Below, in pieces: positions 21,570 through 29,957 of a stretch of DNA of 64,000 nucleotides. Each line of letters begins with the position of its first letter. Position 1 is the stretch's first letter. The DNA comes from Chloroflexota bacterium (GTDB taxonomy: Bacteria; Chloroflexota; Dormibacteria; Dormibacterales; Dormibacteraceae). The position numbers and the translations under genes were made by a program. A model generated the notes under the pieces. It saw only the letters and a program-made list of their open reading frames with translations, did not search any database and was not told the DNA's origin. The stretch is taken from the NCBI GenBank assembly GCA_005880915.1, contig VBIW01000035.1, forward strand, positions 62,001-126,000. Direction: 5' to 3'.

Positions 21570-22496
21570 ATGTCATCGATCATCCAGGTTGAAAGGCTCA
21601 CCAAGCGCTACGGCGGCAAGCGAGGCATCGACGACGTCTCCTTCGACGTTGCCGAGGGAGAGGTCTTTGGTTTCCTTGGCCCCAACGGCGCCGGGAAGAC
21701 CACCACGATCCGGCTCCTGATGGCCCTTCTCCACGCCGACGGCGGGTCGGCCCGAATCGCGGGGCTCGATTGTTGGGAGAAGACGATCGAGATCAAGCGG
21801 TTGATCGGCTACGTGCCAGGCGAGCCCTCGCTCGACCGCAACCTGACCGGCGGGCAGATCCTCGAGTACTTCGCGAACCTCCGCGGCGGCGTCGACCGCG
21901 CTTACCTGAAGACGCTCATCGAGCGGATGGACCTCGACACCAGTCGCAAGTTTCGCCAGTACTCGACGGGCAACAAGCGGAAGGTCGTACTCATCCAGGC
22001 TTTCATGCATCGGCCTCGGCTGCTCATCCTCGATGAACCGACGAGCGGGCTCGACCCGCTCAACCAGCAGGAGTTCGACGGCATGGTGCGCGAGGCGCGC
22101 GAGGAGGGCCGCACGGTGTTTCTCTCCTCGCACGTTTTGAGTGAGGTCGAAAAGACCTGCTCACGTGTCGCGATCATCCGCGACGGCCGCATCGTCCGCG
22201 TCGGTGGCGTGCATGAGCTCAAGGACATCAAGCGCTACGAGATCACGATCGCCTTCGCCCAGCCGGTCCCGGCCGACACGTTCGCCAGGCTCGATGGTGT
22301 CGCCGAGGTGGAGACGCTCAACAACGGGTTGGCCGTTCGACTCGCCATGCAAGGCGCCGCGGACGCGGTGGTCAAGGCGGCGGCGCAGTTTCCAGTGGTC
22401 TCGCTGACCAGCTACGAGCCCAGCCTCGAGGACATCTTCCTGCGCTACTACGAGCGCGACGGCGGCGAGGCTCCGAGGCAGGTCGCTCGTGTTTAG
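21570..22496 (+). CDS. ABC transporter ATP-binding protein (exporter type)
   Basis: 308 residues. Walker A FLGPNGAGKTTTIR, a Q-loop region, the signature as degenerate YSTGNKRKVVLIQAFMH (S-T-G-N rather than LSGGQ), Walker B LLILDEPTSGLD and the H-loop in LSSHVLSEVEKT are visible. The C-terminal ~80 residues match the DUF4162-like extension of antibiotic-export ATPases. A GGAGG lies 6 bases before the ATG. It overlaps the permease start by 8 bases, so the pair is co-translated. The non-canonical signature is common in this subfamily. Confidence 0.92.
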   Translation: MSSIIQVERLTKRYGGKRGIDDVSFDVAEGEVFGFLGPNGAGKTTTIRLLMALLHADGGSARIAGLDCWEKTIEIKRLIGYVPGEPSLDRNLTGGQILEYFANLRGGVDRAYLKTLIERMDLDTSRKFRQYSTGNKRKVVLIQAFMHRPRLLILDEPTSGLDPLNQQEFDGMVREAREEGRTVFLSSHVLSEVEKTCSRVAIIRDGRIVRVGGVHELKDIKRYEITIAFAQPVPADTFARLDGVAEVETLNNGLAVRLAMQGAADAVVKAAAQFPVVSLTSYEPSLEDIFLRYYERDGGEAPRQVARV

Positions 22497-24117
22497 GAGC
22501 ATCTATCTCAAGAGCCTGCGCGACTACCGTGTGCCCATCCTCGGCTGGGGCCTTGGACTCGGTGCGTTGATGGCGGTGGTTCTCGTGGCCATCCCCACCG
22601 TGTTTGCGACGCCGGCCGCGAAGGCGGCCGTCGTTTCTCTCGGCGCGTCGTATGCGTGGATAGCGGAGCCGATCAAGATCGACACGGCCGGCGGCTACGC
22701 GACCTGGAAGTACGGAATCACGATCCTTGTCGTGGTCATCTGGCCCCTCCTCGCAGGCACGGGCATGCTCCGCGGCGAAGAGGACCGAGGCTCGATGGAC
22801 GTTCTCCTGTCGCTGCCCCGCGGTCGTGTCCGCGTCGCCCTCGAGAAGGTGGCGGCGATGTGGACGGCGCTGCTCGCGATGGGCCTCGTGATCGGGCTGC
22901 TGACATTTGCCGGTGGGGCGAAGGTCAGCTCAGATCTCACCCTCGGTTCGAGCATTGCGTTCGGCGTGAACATCGCCTTGATCTGCGCCGTGTTCCTGTC
23001 CATCGCGCTGCTGGTCTCTCAGTTCACCCAGGAGCGCCGCACGGCATCGGGCGTTACCGCTGGAATCCTTGTAGTGGCAATCGTGGTGGACATGGTCCAC
23101 CGCGTCGTTCCCAACACAGTGTGGTTCAGCCAGCTTTCGCCGGTCTACTACTACAACCTGAGCAAGCCGCTCGTGCCGGGTTACGGGCCTAACCCCGGCG
23201 CGATGCTCATCCTGCTGGCTCTGTCGATGCTCCTCGGCGCGGCCGCGGTCTGGCTCTTCGCGCGGCGCGACGTAGGCGGCGTGAGCCTGTCCCTGCCTGA
23301 ACGGAGCTCTCAGCCCGTACGGGCTCTGCCTCGAGCCGATTGGTCGCTGCACTCCGTCTACTCACGCAGCCTCGGCATGATCGCGACCTCGACCCTGTGG
23401 TGGACCCTGGCGATCGCCGGATTCGCCGCGTGGATGGTTGTCATCGTCAAGCAGACGGAGGCCCAGTTGAAGTCGCTCTTGCAGGGCTCACCCGCGATGG
23501 GCGACTTTTTGAAGCTTGGTGGGAGCGACAGCGCGACCAACGCCAGCATCCTCAGTGCGTTCTTCCTTTTCATGCCGGTCCTGCTGATGGCTTTTGCCGT
23601 CACCCAGGCCAACCGCTGGTCTGCGGACGAGGAGGATGGTCTCCTTGAGATCGTGCTTTCAACTCCGCAGCCTCGTTTGCGTGTCCTGCTCGGGCGCTTT
23701 GCAGCCGTCGCCACCGCGACGATCTTCATCTCGGTGTTGACCCTGGTCGCCACGTCGGTCGCGTCGGCCGGTACCGGCCTGTCCCTCGACTATGGCAACC
23801 TTGCCGCGGCCTCTCTCTCGATCATTCCGTTCGGGCTGCTGGTGGCGGCGATCGGCTACCTGTTTGCCGGGTGGTTGCGCGCCGCGGTGGACACGGGCTT
23901 GCTGAGCTTCCTGTTGGTGATCTGGGTCTTCATCAGCTTCATCGGCCCAGGGCTGAGCTTGCCGGACGCAACCCAGAAGCTGTCCCCCTTCTACTACTAC
24001 GGATCGCCCCTGCTGCACGGCATCCAGGTGGCGGATCTGCTCGTCATCGTGGCGGTTGGCGCTGTGGCGCTGGCGCTGGCCACAGCACGGTTCGCGCGCA
24101 AGGACATCCCGGCCTAG
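22489..24117 (+). CDS. ABC-2-type exporter permease (fused two-half form)
   Basis: 542 residues with about twelve hydrophobic spans arranged as two six-span halves: half one starts FRSIYLKSLRDYRVPILGWG and half two starts SVYSRSLGMIATSTLWWTLA. The conserved loop GEEDRGSMDVLLSLPRGR in the first half is mirrored by SADEEDGLLEIVLSTPQPR in the second. This repeat architecture is that of TipA/polyketide-antibiotic ABC exporters in Gram-positive-type bacteria. With the preceding ATPase and TetR it forms a regulated drug or lipid efflux cassette; substrate unknown. Confidence 0.9.
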   Translation: MFRSIYLKSLRDYRVPILGWGLGLGALMAVVLVAIPTVFATPAAKAAVVSLGASYAWIAEPIKIDTAGGYATWKYGITILVVVIWPLLAGTGMLRGEEDRGSMDVLLSLPRGRVRVALEKVAAMWTALLAMGLVIGLLTFAGGAKVSSDLTLGSSIAFGVNIALICAVFLSIALLVSQFTQERRTASGVTAGILVVAIVVDMVHRVVPNTVWFSQLSPVYYYNLSKPLVPGYGPNPGAMLILLALSMLLGAAAVWLFARRDVGGVSLSLPERSSQPVRALPRADWSLHSVYSRSLGMIATSTLWWTLAIAGFAAWMVVIVKQTEAQLKSLLQGSPAMGDFLKLGGSDSATNASILSAFFLFMPVLLMAFAVTQANRWSADEEDGLLEIVLSTPQPRLRVLLGRFAAVATATIFISVLTLVATSVASAGTGLSLDYGNLAAASLSIIPFGLLVAAIGYLFAGWLRAAVDTGLLSFLLVIWVFISFIGPGLSLPDATQKLSPFYYYGSPLLHGIQVADLLVIVAVGAVALALATARFARKDIPA

Positions 24118-24214
24118 CGTCTTACACATTTCTTACCGGAGACCGATCTGGACCGGACTAGCGTTCATCTGCCGTCGAGAGGATCTGGGGTTTTCGTTTT
24201 CGGAGGGATGGAAG

Positions 24215-24616
24215 ATGAAGAGGGTGCTCGTGGCAGCCATGCTGGCGGCCGGGATTTTGGTCTTGTCGCCGACGACCGCCGGGGCGTGGGCCACGTTCTG
24301 CGACTGGGATCCGCTGGTGCTGGTGGTGACCCCAGGTGGGCACATCGTGCCCGTCTACGACAGCGTCTGGACTTCCAGTCCTCTTGACCTGGGCCTACCC
24401 CTCGAGAGCTACACCGTCTCCCGTGTCTACGACGTCACGGGCCATCCCCACACGGCGGTCGACATGACGATCTACACACCAACCGGCCTGCTGTTCCGCT
24501 ACGCCACGACCGACGAGGTCACGACGGGCCTGCTCGGCTCGGGCACGGTGCTTGCGCGGCAGAATGGGTATAGCGGCACACCCGTGCATCTGAAGTTCAT
24601 CCTGTCCCAGCCGTAA
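24215..24616 (+). CDS. Secreted protein of unknown function
   Basis: 133 residues. A clear Sec signal peptide (KRVLVAAMLAAGILVLS, probable cleavage after TTAGA) precedes a mature ~110-residue domain rich in beta-prone, Thr and Val residues. GGAGGG lies about 9 bases before the ATG, so this one is Shine-Dalgarno-led. The upstream frame is open but is non-coding, since it runs through the permease stop region. I do not recognise the family. Confidence 0.75.
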   Translation: MKRVLVAAMLAAGILVLSPTTAGAWATFCDWDPLVLVVTPGGHIVPVYDSVWTSSPLDLGLPLESYTVSRVYDVTGHPHTAVDMTIYTPTGLLFRYATTDEVTTGLLGSGTVLARQNGYSGTPVHLKFILSQP

Positions 24617-24620
24617 GACC

Positions 24621-25940
24621 TTGACGCCGCGGCAGCGGTCCGAGCTATATCGCGTCGGGGTCGGCCTTGCGGCCCTGGCGACTTTCGCCGCGACGGCGCC
24701 GCGCCTGCGTGGCGAGCGTCCGGACTGGTGGCTTGTGGCGGCGCTGGCGGTGGCAGGGATTCTGGCGCTCGAATTCCCACTTCACGTCAACATCAGCGAA
24801 AAGGTGAGTGTGGCGACGGCGGTGTTCTTCGCCGCCGTCCTCCTCCTGCCCGTGTGGCAGGCGGCCGCGCTCGTCGGCTTATTGCAGTCGATCGACATCT
24901 GCGTCGCGGCATTCCGCAAGGTGCGCGCCACAAGGGAGCGCCCGCCGCTTCGTGCCGTAGCCAGCAGCATCGTTTTCAACGGGGGCCAGGCGTATCTGTC
25001 GACGCTCGCGGCGGCTTCCCTTCTGTCGACCGCCGGCGTCTCGGCGCGCGCGGGCCTGACCGGGCCTGGTGACGCGGTTGTGCTCGTCGGTTCGGCCGGG
25101 ACGATGTACCTGGCGAACCTCCTCTTTGTTGCGGTGGCCATAGCAATCGGTACCTCGCGCAGCCCGCTTCCGCTCTTCTTCAACACCCAGAAGCTCGTGT
25201 ACGTCCAGTTCGCGGCGCTGTACCTGGTGGGCACGGCGGCCGCGTTTGCCGCGGTCCGCTACACGTGGCTGCCGCTGCTCGCGATCGTCCCTGCCGTCCT
25301 CGTCTATCACTCGCTGCGGCAGCGGGTCGAGATGGGCCGCGACGCGATGCGCGCGATGGAGCGCATGGCGGAGGAGGTCGACCGTCGTGACCCGTACACG
25401 TATAACCACTCGCAGCGGGTGGCGATCTACACGCACGCGATCGCGCGGAAGCTCGGCTTCGGCTCCGTGGACGTCGAGCTGCTCGAGCTTGCCGCGAAGG
25501 TGCACGACATCGGCAAGATCCGCGTCCCGGACTCGGTGTTGTTGAAGCCGGCCAAGCTGACGCCCGAGGAGCGGCGGATCATGGAGACGCATCCGCGACT
25601 CGGGTTCGACATCCTCCGGCCGTTCTCCGAATACGCCAAAGTGCTCGACCTGGTGCTCTCACATCACGAGAGGTATGACGGGAAGGGTTACCCGAACGGC
25701 ACGGTCGGCCGGCGGCTGCTGCTTATCGCACAGGTCATCCCCGTGGCCGACTCGCTCGACGCGATGACCAGCGCGCGGGCGTATCGCGGCGCTCGGACGT
25801 GGGAGTCCGCGCTGGAGGAATTGCGTCGCGGGGCCGGGACGCAGTGGAACCCGCAGGTCGTCGAGGCGGCGCTGGCGGCACTCGGTCAGACCGAGCGCGA
25901 ACCGGTTCGCCAGGCAAGCGCGATCCCGGTCCTCGCCTAG
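24621..25940 (+). CDS. Membrane HD-GYP domain protein (probable cyclic-di-GMP phosphodiesterase)
   Basis: 439 residues. The N-terminal ~230 residues form about seven membrane spans of an uncharacterised MASE-like sensor. The C-terminal domain is HD-GYP: NHSQRVAIYTHAIARKLGF, metal pair His-Asp ~295/296 in VHDIGKIRVPD, then HHERYDGKGYPNG, which contains the GYP motif. Metal and signature residues are intact, so hydrolysis of cyclic-di-GMP (or a related dinucleotide) is expected. The start is TTG at 24621, four bases after the previous stop. The stop overlaps the convergent AlkZ-like gene by four bases. Confidence 0.9.
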   Translation: MTPRQRSELYRVGVGLAALATFAATAPRLRGERPDWWLVAALAVAGILALEFPLHVNISEKVSVATAVFFAAVLLLPVWQAAALVGLLQSIDICVAAFRKVRATRERPPLRAVASSIVFNGGQAYLSTLAAASLLSTAGVSARAGLTGPGDAVVLVGSAGTMYLANLLFVAVAIAIGTSRSPLPLFFNTQKLVYVQFAALYLVGTAAAFAAVRYTWLPLLAIVPAVLVYHSLRQRVEMGRDAMRAMERMAEEVDRRDPYTYNHSQRVAIYTHAIARKLGFGSVDVELLELAAKVHDIGKIRVPDSVLLKPAKLTPEERRIMETHPRLGFDILRPFSEYAKVLDLVLSHHERYDGKGYPNGTVGRRLLLIAQVIPVADSLDAMTSARAYRGARTWESALEELRRGAGTQWNPQVVEAALAALGQTEREPVRQASAIPVLA

Positions 25941-27055
25941 TCTTTCACCGGCCCGAAGGCCACGTCGAGCTTCTGCCCTGGAGCCAGCAGCTCCAGCAAC
26001 CCGAGCGCTTCATCGGTGATCGCTTTCCGGTCGCCGGCCGGCAGCGGTTTGGCGAACGGCGTGACCCGAATCGTGGTCGCGCCCTTCTCGGTCTTCGGGT
26101 GCCACATGGCGCGCACGAAGCCGTCGACCAGGACCGAGCCCTGCAGCTGCCCAGCGCTGCTGAACAGGCCGAGGTGCCGGCCCTCCGGCATGATTCGCGT
26201 GCGGTCCGCGTGGCCGAGCAGGATGTTGTCGTAGTCGGGCAGCAGGCGAACCGGCGCCGGGGTATCGCCGGGTGGGCGAGGAGCTCGAGGCACGTCGAAG
26301 AGCTCGGAGCCCCTGGAGTCGCGAAAGACTTTCAGCCGCGGTCTGAGCTGCTCGAACACGGCCCTCATCGCCAGGCCCGACCAGGCGCGCATGTCCGCGG
26401 GTGACGCAGGCCCGAATGCGGCGAGGTAGCGCAGGACGAGCAGCTCGGCGGGAAACGCCGGGCCGGGCGGGCGACCGAGCCAGGCTTCGAAGGTGGTCAA
26501 CGCCACCGGCCCGGGTTCCCCCCACATGCCGCGCGGCGGCGTGAAGACCAGCGGCACCATGTAGCGCACGCCGTACGCCATCGCGAGCGCGTCCCGGCCG
26601 GGGAAGCGCTGGGCCAGGAGCTTCGCCAGCTCGGCCACCGTGCGTGATCTCTCGCCCATGATCTCGCGGCCCGCGCTGCCGATGGCGGCAACGTCTGCCT
26701 CACTCATGCCGCGTCCCCACGGGCTGCCGCGCATGTAGCCGCGCTCGTGCAGCGCCATGAACAGGGGCTTGAGGCCGAGCGCGTCCTTTGCTGTGACGAG
26801 GTGGATGGTGTTGCGCATCAGCGAGATGCGCACCGCCGCTCTGGTCTCGATCAGCCGCGACAGCTCCTTGGGGCGAAATCCTTCGAGGCGAGTCCACAGC
26901 CCGACGTAGGGGTTGTTGGGGGCTTGCGCCTGCATGCCGACCAGGCCCTCGATGGTCGATTCGGCGGAGGCGCGGCGGCGTTCGAGCAGGAGCTGGCGGG
27001 CTAGAAGCGCACGGTTGAGAGCGCGGCGATCAAGGGTTTCCGGGCGTGACGGCAT
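25937..27055 (-). CDS. Winged-helix protein, AlkZ/YcaQ-like (HTH_42)
   Basis: 372 residues. The N-terminal LARQLLLERRRASAESTIEGL is followed by VGMQAQAPNNPYVGLWTRL. QAQ is the QxQ catalytic motif of the AlkZ/AlkX DNA glycosylase superfamily. RNTIHLVTAKDA and LLPDYDNILLGHADR are also family hallmarks. Members unhook DNA crosslinks or excise bulky alkyl adducts; many in this branch are uncharacterised or guard an antibiotic producer. The start ATG is preceded by AAGAAT ending exactly 7 bases upstream. Not adjacent to any biosynthetic cluster here. Confidence 0.85.
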   Translation of the reverse strand: MPSRPETLDRRALNRALLARQLLLERRRASAESTIEGLVGMQAQAPNNPYVGLWTRLEGFRPKELSRLIETRAAVRISLMRNTIHLVTAKDALGLKPLFMALHERGYMRGSPWGRGMSEADVAAIGSAGREIMGERSRTVAELAKLLAQRFPGRDALAMAYGVRYMVPLVFTPPRGMWGEPGPVALTTFEAWLGRPPGPAFPAELLVLRYLAAFGPASPADMRAWSGLAMRAVFEQLRPRLKVFRDSRGSELFDVPRAPRPPGDTPAPVRLLPDYDNILLGHADRTRIMPEGRHLGLFSSAGQLQGSVLVDGFVRAMWHPKTEKGATTIRVTPFAKPLPAGDRKAITDEALGLLELLAPGQKLDVAFGPVKD

Positions 27056-27061
27056 CGGCCC

Positions 27062-27067
27062 ATTCTT
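27062..27067 (-). promoter_or_regulatory. Possible -10 box (AAGAAT) of the AlkZ-like gene
   Basis: On the minus strand GTAAGAAT is followed by GGGCCG and ATG. The spacing equals that of the other leaderless candidates, but the hexamer is a weaker match. Confidence 0.4.
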
Positions 27068-27091
27068 ACGGGTCCACGCCCCTCACCTCGA

Positions 27092-27133
27092 CCCTCTCCC
27101 CTGAAGAGGGAGAGGGGGTCTCTTCAGAGACCC
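27092..27133. repeat. Two tandem perfect hairpins (repeat-like, possible terminator)
   Basis: CCCTCTCCC-CTGAAGA-GGGAGAGGG is followed without gap by GGGTCTC-TTCA-GAGACCC. The CCCTCTCCC arm matches the ends of the element found inside glmU. The stop codon of the mini-gene on the minus strand falls in the second hairpin, so the pair may end its transcript, though no T-run is present. Confidence 0.65.
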
Positions 27134-27294
27134 GCTTGGAGTTTGGCTTTCTCGCCTGCCTTGCGCATCTTGTCGATTCGCTTGCGCATTTCCTTGCGAC
27201 GCAGCTCGCCTCGGTCTGGATCGAGGAAGTACGTCGCCGCGGCCGCGAGGCCCATCCACATCATCAGGCGCGTCAGCCTGAATCTCATGAACAT
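27124..27294 (-). CDS. Small membrane protein, YtxH-like (56 aa)
   Basis: A mini-gene reading FMRFRLTRLMMWMGLAAAAT then YFLDPDRGELRRKEMRKR and a Lys/Arg-rich end. One N-terminal membrane helix followed by a FLDPDRG turn and a basic amphipathic helix is the pattern of YtxH-like and similar envelope-stress mini-proteins. ATG 27294 is taken; ATG 27288 and GTG 27297 are alternatives. It fills the gap between the AlkZ-like gene and the DMT permease, and terminates in a hairpin. Function unknown. Confidence 0.65.
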   Translation of the reverse strand: MFMRFRLTRLMMWMGLAAAATYFLDPDRGELRRKEMRKRIDKMRKAGEKAKLQAGL

Positions 27295-27365
27295 CACCAA
27301 GAGAACGAAGAGGCGAAGCGCGAGTACTCAATGGAAGCCCCTGAAGGGGCGGTAAGTTGTAGCTC

Positions 27366-28274
27366 GTGGTGACGCGCCGTGGTCTTCTGCTGTTCGGCGC
27401 CATGTGCGTGATCTGGGGCATTCCCTACCTTCTGATCCGCATCGCCGTGGGCGAGCTGTCGCCCGCGACGCTGGTGTTCTTCCGCACGGGCGTGGCCGCC
27501 TTGATCCTCATGCCGGTCGTGCTCGCGCGAGGGGGTCTGCGCGGAATCGGCAATCGGTGGGTCCCGCTGGTCGTCTTCGCCGTCCTCGAGATCGCCGGCC
27601 CCTGGCTCTTTCTGTCCAGCGCCGAGCAGCACATCACGAGCGCGCTGGCCGGTCTTTTGATCTCGGCGGTGCCATTGGTCGGGGTCGTGATCGCGATCAC
27701 GCTCGGCAACCGCGAGCACCTCGCCCTGGCGAGCATGAGCGGCTTGCTGCTCGGACTGGCCGGCGTGGCTTTGATTGTCGGCTTCGATCTTCGTGTGACG
27801 AGCCCGAGCGCGCTCGTGGAGATGGCTCTGGTCGTCCTCGGCTACGCGCTTGGGCCCGCGATCCTGTCGCGCTACCTGGCCGGCGTGCCCTCGGTGACCG
27901 TGATCGGCGTCTCGCTGGCGATGTGCGCCGTGGCATACGCGCCGTTCGCCGCGCTGCAATGGCCGCACAGGATGCCGAGCCTCGAGGTGGTGGGGTCGGT
28001 TGCGGTGCTGGCGGTGGTATGCACGGCGCTCGCTTTTCTTCTCTTCTTCGAGCTGGTCGCAGAGATCGGGCCCGTGCGAGCCACGGTGATCACATACATC
28101 AACCCGGCCGTCGCGGCGATCCTCGGCGTGGCCGTGCTCCACGAGTCCCTGACCATGGGAATGGGGCTCGGGTTCGTCCTCGTCCTGGCCGGTTCGACCC
28201 TGGCGACGCGCCCGCGGGCGCCCGAAAAGGTTCGGCAGCGGGCCTCCGAGGCCCAGCCCCAGGAGGCCCTATGA
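27366..28274 (+). CDS. EamA/DMT-family permease
   Basis: 302 residues, ten predicted spans in two EamA repeats. The first begins LLLFGAMCVIWGIPYLLIRIA, with TLVFFRTGVAALILMP after it; the second has the conserved YINPAVAAILGVAVLHE. The family exports amino acids and other metabolites; substrate not predictable. Start GTG 27366, with TAAGTT 8 bases upstream. A second, less similar DMT permease occurs at 41104-41952. Confidence 0.88.
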   Translation: MVTRRGLLLFGAMCVIWGIPYLLIRIAVGELSPATLVFFRTGVAALILMPVVLARGGLRGIGNRWVPLVVFAVLEIAGPWLFLSSAEQHITSALAGLLISAVPLVGVVIAITLGNREHLALASMSGLLLGLAGVALIVGFDLRVTSPSALVEMALVVLGYALGPAILSRYLAGVPSVTVIGVSLAMCAVAYAPFAALQWPHRMPSLEVVGSVAVLAVVCTALAFLLFFELVAEIGPVRATVITYINPAVAAILGVAVLHESLTMGMGLGFVLVLAGSTLATRPRAPEKVRQRASEAQPQEAL

Positions 28275-28330
28275 TGCGGGTGGCCCTTGGGAGGGTAGCG
28301 CTGGGCGGCTAGGCGGTGGAGGAGCGAACC

Positions 28331-28561
28331 ATGAAGGCGGGATTCGATGCGACCGTGATCAAGCTGATCGAATCTGAGGTCCGCACGATCAAGGCCGAAT
28401 ACCGCGGCAAAGTCCCTGAGGAGTCGATCGACCTGGTCGCCGACGAGTCCATCCAGCGGCTGGCCGACTCCAGGGTGCCCCAGTTCGTACCTCTGTTCGT
28501 AGGCCGCTTCACCCGGGCGAGGCTGCGCGAGCTGGTGGAGGCGGGGAGCTCCCAGAGCTAG
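28331..28561 (+). CDS. Three-helix-bundle dimerisation-domain protein
   Basis: 76 residues, all helical. The pattern VIKLIESEVRTIKAEYRGKV, then VPEESIDLVADESIQRLADS and VPQFVPLFVGRFTRARLREL matches the small family annotated as three-helix bundle dimerisation domain, common in Actinomycetota-like genomes and often attached to regulators or transporters. A GGAGGAG lies 8-10 bases before the ATG. Stand-alone form; function unknown. Confidence 0.7.
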   Translation: MKAGFDATVIKLIESEVRTIKAEYRGKVPEESIDLVADESIQRLADSRVPQFVPLFVGRFTRARLRELVEAGSSQS

Positions 28562-28620
28562 GGGCAGCCTCCGCAAGGCCCGGATCGTACTTCGGGCGAC
28601 TGGCACGTTTTTTCGGTGTC

Positions 28621-29886
28621 ATGCGATCGTGGGCCAAGCCTGTCTCGTGGGCCGCTTCGGTCGCGTCCGTCGCCGCCGCGGTGTGCGGCGCCGCAGCCGG
28701 GGTCATGCTGCTCGGGGCGTGCACGACCTGCGCCTCCACCGTCCGCGAAACCGCCATGCCGGTGCTCGCGACCGGGTACTTCGACGGGATCGAGGCCGAC
28801 CAGGCGAACCACCGGGTCTTCCTGGCCGACAGGAAGACCACCGGCATCGATGTGATCGACACCTCGGGCGCAACGCCGCGGTTCGTGGGCACGATCGACC
28901 TGGGCGCTCCATCCAACGGTCTGGCCTACGCCCCCGACCGCAACCGCCTTTACGCCGGCATCGAGGGCGGCTCGTTGGCGGTGGTCGACATGGCCAAGGG
29001 CTCTGCCACCTACCTGAAGAAGATCGACGAGGTCAAAGTCGACAAGGCCACGGCGGACCTGATCGATTACAGCCCGAAGACCGGGCATGTTTACGTCAGC
29101 ACGTCTGACGGTGGGAGGATCGTCGCGGTCGACGCAGCCACCGACAAGGTAACTGACAGCTACGACCTCACGACGCCACTCGGGCAGCCGCGCTACAACC
29201 CGGCCGACGGGATGCTGTACGTCACCGCGCACGGGGCGAACTACCTGCTGCAGGTCGACCCGGCGAACGGGACCGTGACGCGGCGCTACGCCCTGTCGGC
29301 ACGCTGCCGGCCCAACGGGGTGGCCATCAATCCAGCTCGTCAGCTCGCCCTCGTCGCATGTGGGAGCAGCGTTGTCATGATCAAGCTCGACACCGGGCTC
29401 AACACCATCTCGCTCAAGGTGCCCGGTGGCGACATCGTCGGCTACGACGCGCGACTGGACCGCTTCACCGTTGGCTCGGCGCACGGCCCGCGGGACAGCT
29501 CGATTGCGGTGATGGACGGCCACGGAAACTTCGTCGGCTCTGTACCCGCCGCATCGAACTCAAAAGGCGCGGTCTTCGACGACGCAAGCGGTCTCGTGTA
29601 CGCGGTGGGCGCGGCGGGGTTGTTGAGCTTCTCGCCGTCGCAGTGCGCGCCGCCACCCGACTGGCTGAACTTCACCGGCGGGATGGCGGTCTACGCGACG
29701 CCGATGCTCTTCTTCGTTCTGTTCCTCATCTGGTACGCGCGCCACCGCGCCCGGCGCGATCCGCGCAAGCCGCCTCCACCGACGTGGGAGGAGCTGCGGG
29801 AGGAGGATCGCATCCGAGAGCGGGAGCGGATCCGGGAGCTCGAGGACGCGATCTACGGCCCGATCGAACCCGAGTTCGAGGGTTAG
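28621..29886 (+). CDS. Membrane-anchored beta-propeller (YncE/NHL-like) protein
   Basis: 421 residues. The N-terminal segment ends in a lipobox-like LLGAC (Cys ~34). It is followed by about six beta-propeller blades with repeated GLAYAPDRNRLYAGIEGG-, KTGHVYVSTSDGGRIVAV- and NPADGMLYVTAHGANYLL-type motifs. Near residue 355 a span (MAVYATPMLFFVLFLIWY) is followed by a charged coiled-coil tail rich in R/E (EELREEDRIRERERIRELE). The propeller would face outside and the tail inside. It may bind ligands or a partner; no catalytic motif seen. Confidence 0.75.
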   Translation: MRSWAKPVSWAASVASVAAAVCGAAAGVMLLGACTTCASTVRETAMPVLATGYFDGIEADQANHRVFLADRKTTGIDVIDTSGATPRFVGTIDLGAPSNGLAYAPDRNRLYAGIEGGSLAVVDMAKGSATYLKKIDEVKVDKATADLIDYSPKTGHVYVSTSDGGRIVAVDAATDKVTDSYDLTTPLGQPRYNPADGMLYVTAHGANYLLQVDPANGTVTRRYALSARCRPNGVAINPARQLALVACGSSVVMIKLDTGLNTISLKVPGGDIVGYDARLDRFTVGSAHGPRDSSIAVMDGHGNFVGSVPAASNSKGAVFDDASGLVYAVGAAGLLSFSPSQCAPPPDWLNFTGGMAVYATPMLFFVLFLIWYARHRARRDPRKPPPPTWEELREEDRIRERERIRELEDAIYGPIEPEFEG

Positions 29887-29957
29887 TTAGAGGGCGGGCG
29901 GGCCGTACCTGTCGTAGACGGCAGCTCTCACGGCGCAAACCCTGGCTGTCCAGGTCA

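Noticed and set aside
28601..28617. Sigma-54 promoter (TGGCAC...) before the beta-propeller gene
   Set aside because: The -12 element is TTCG rather than TTGC and no sigma-54 activator is in the window.
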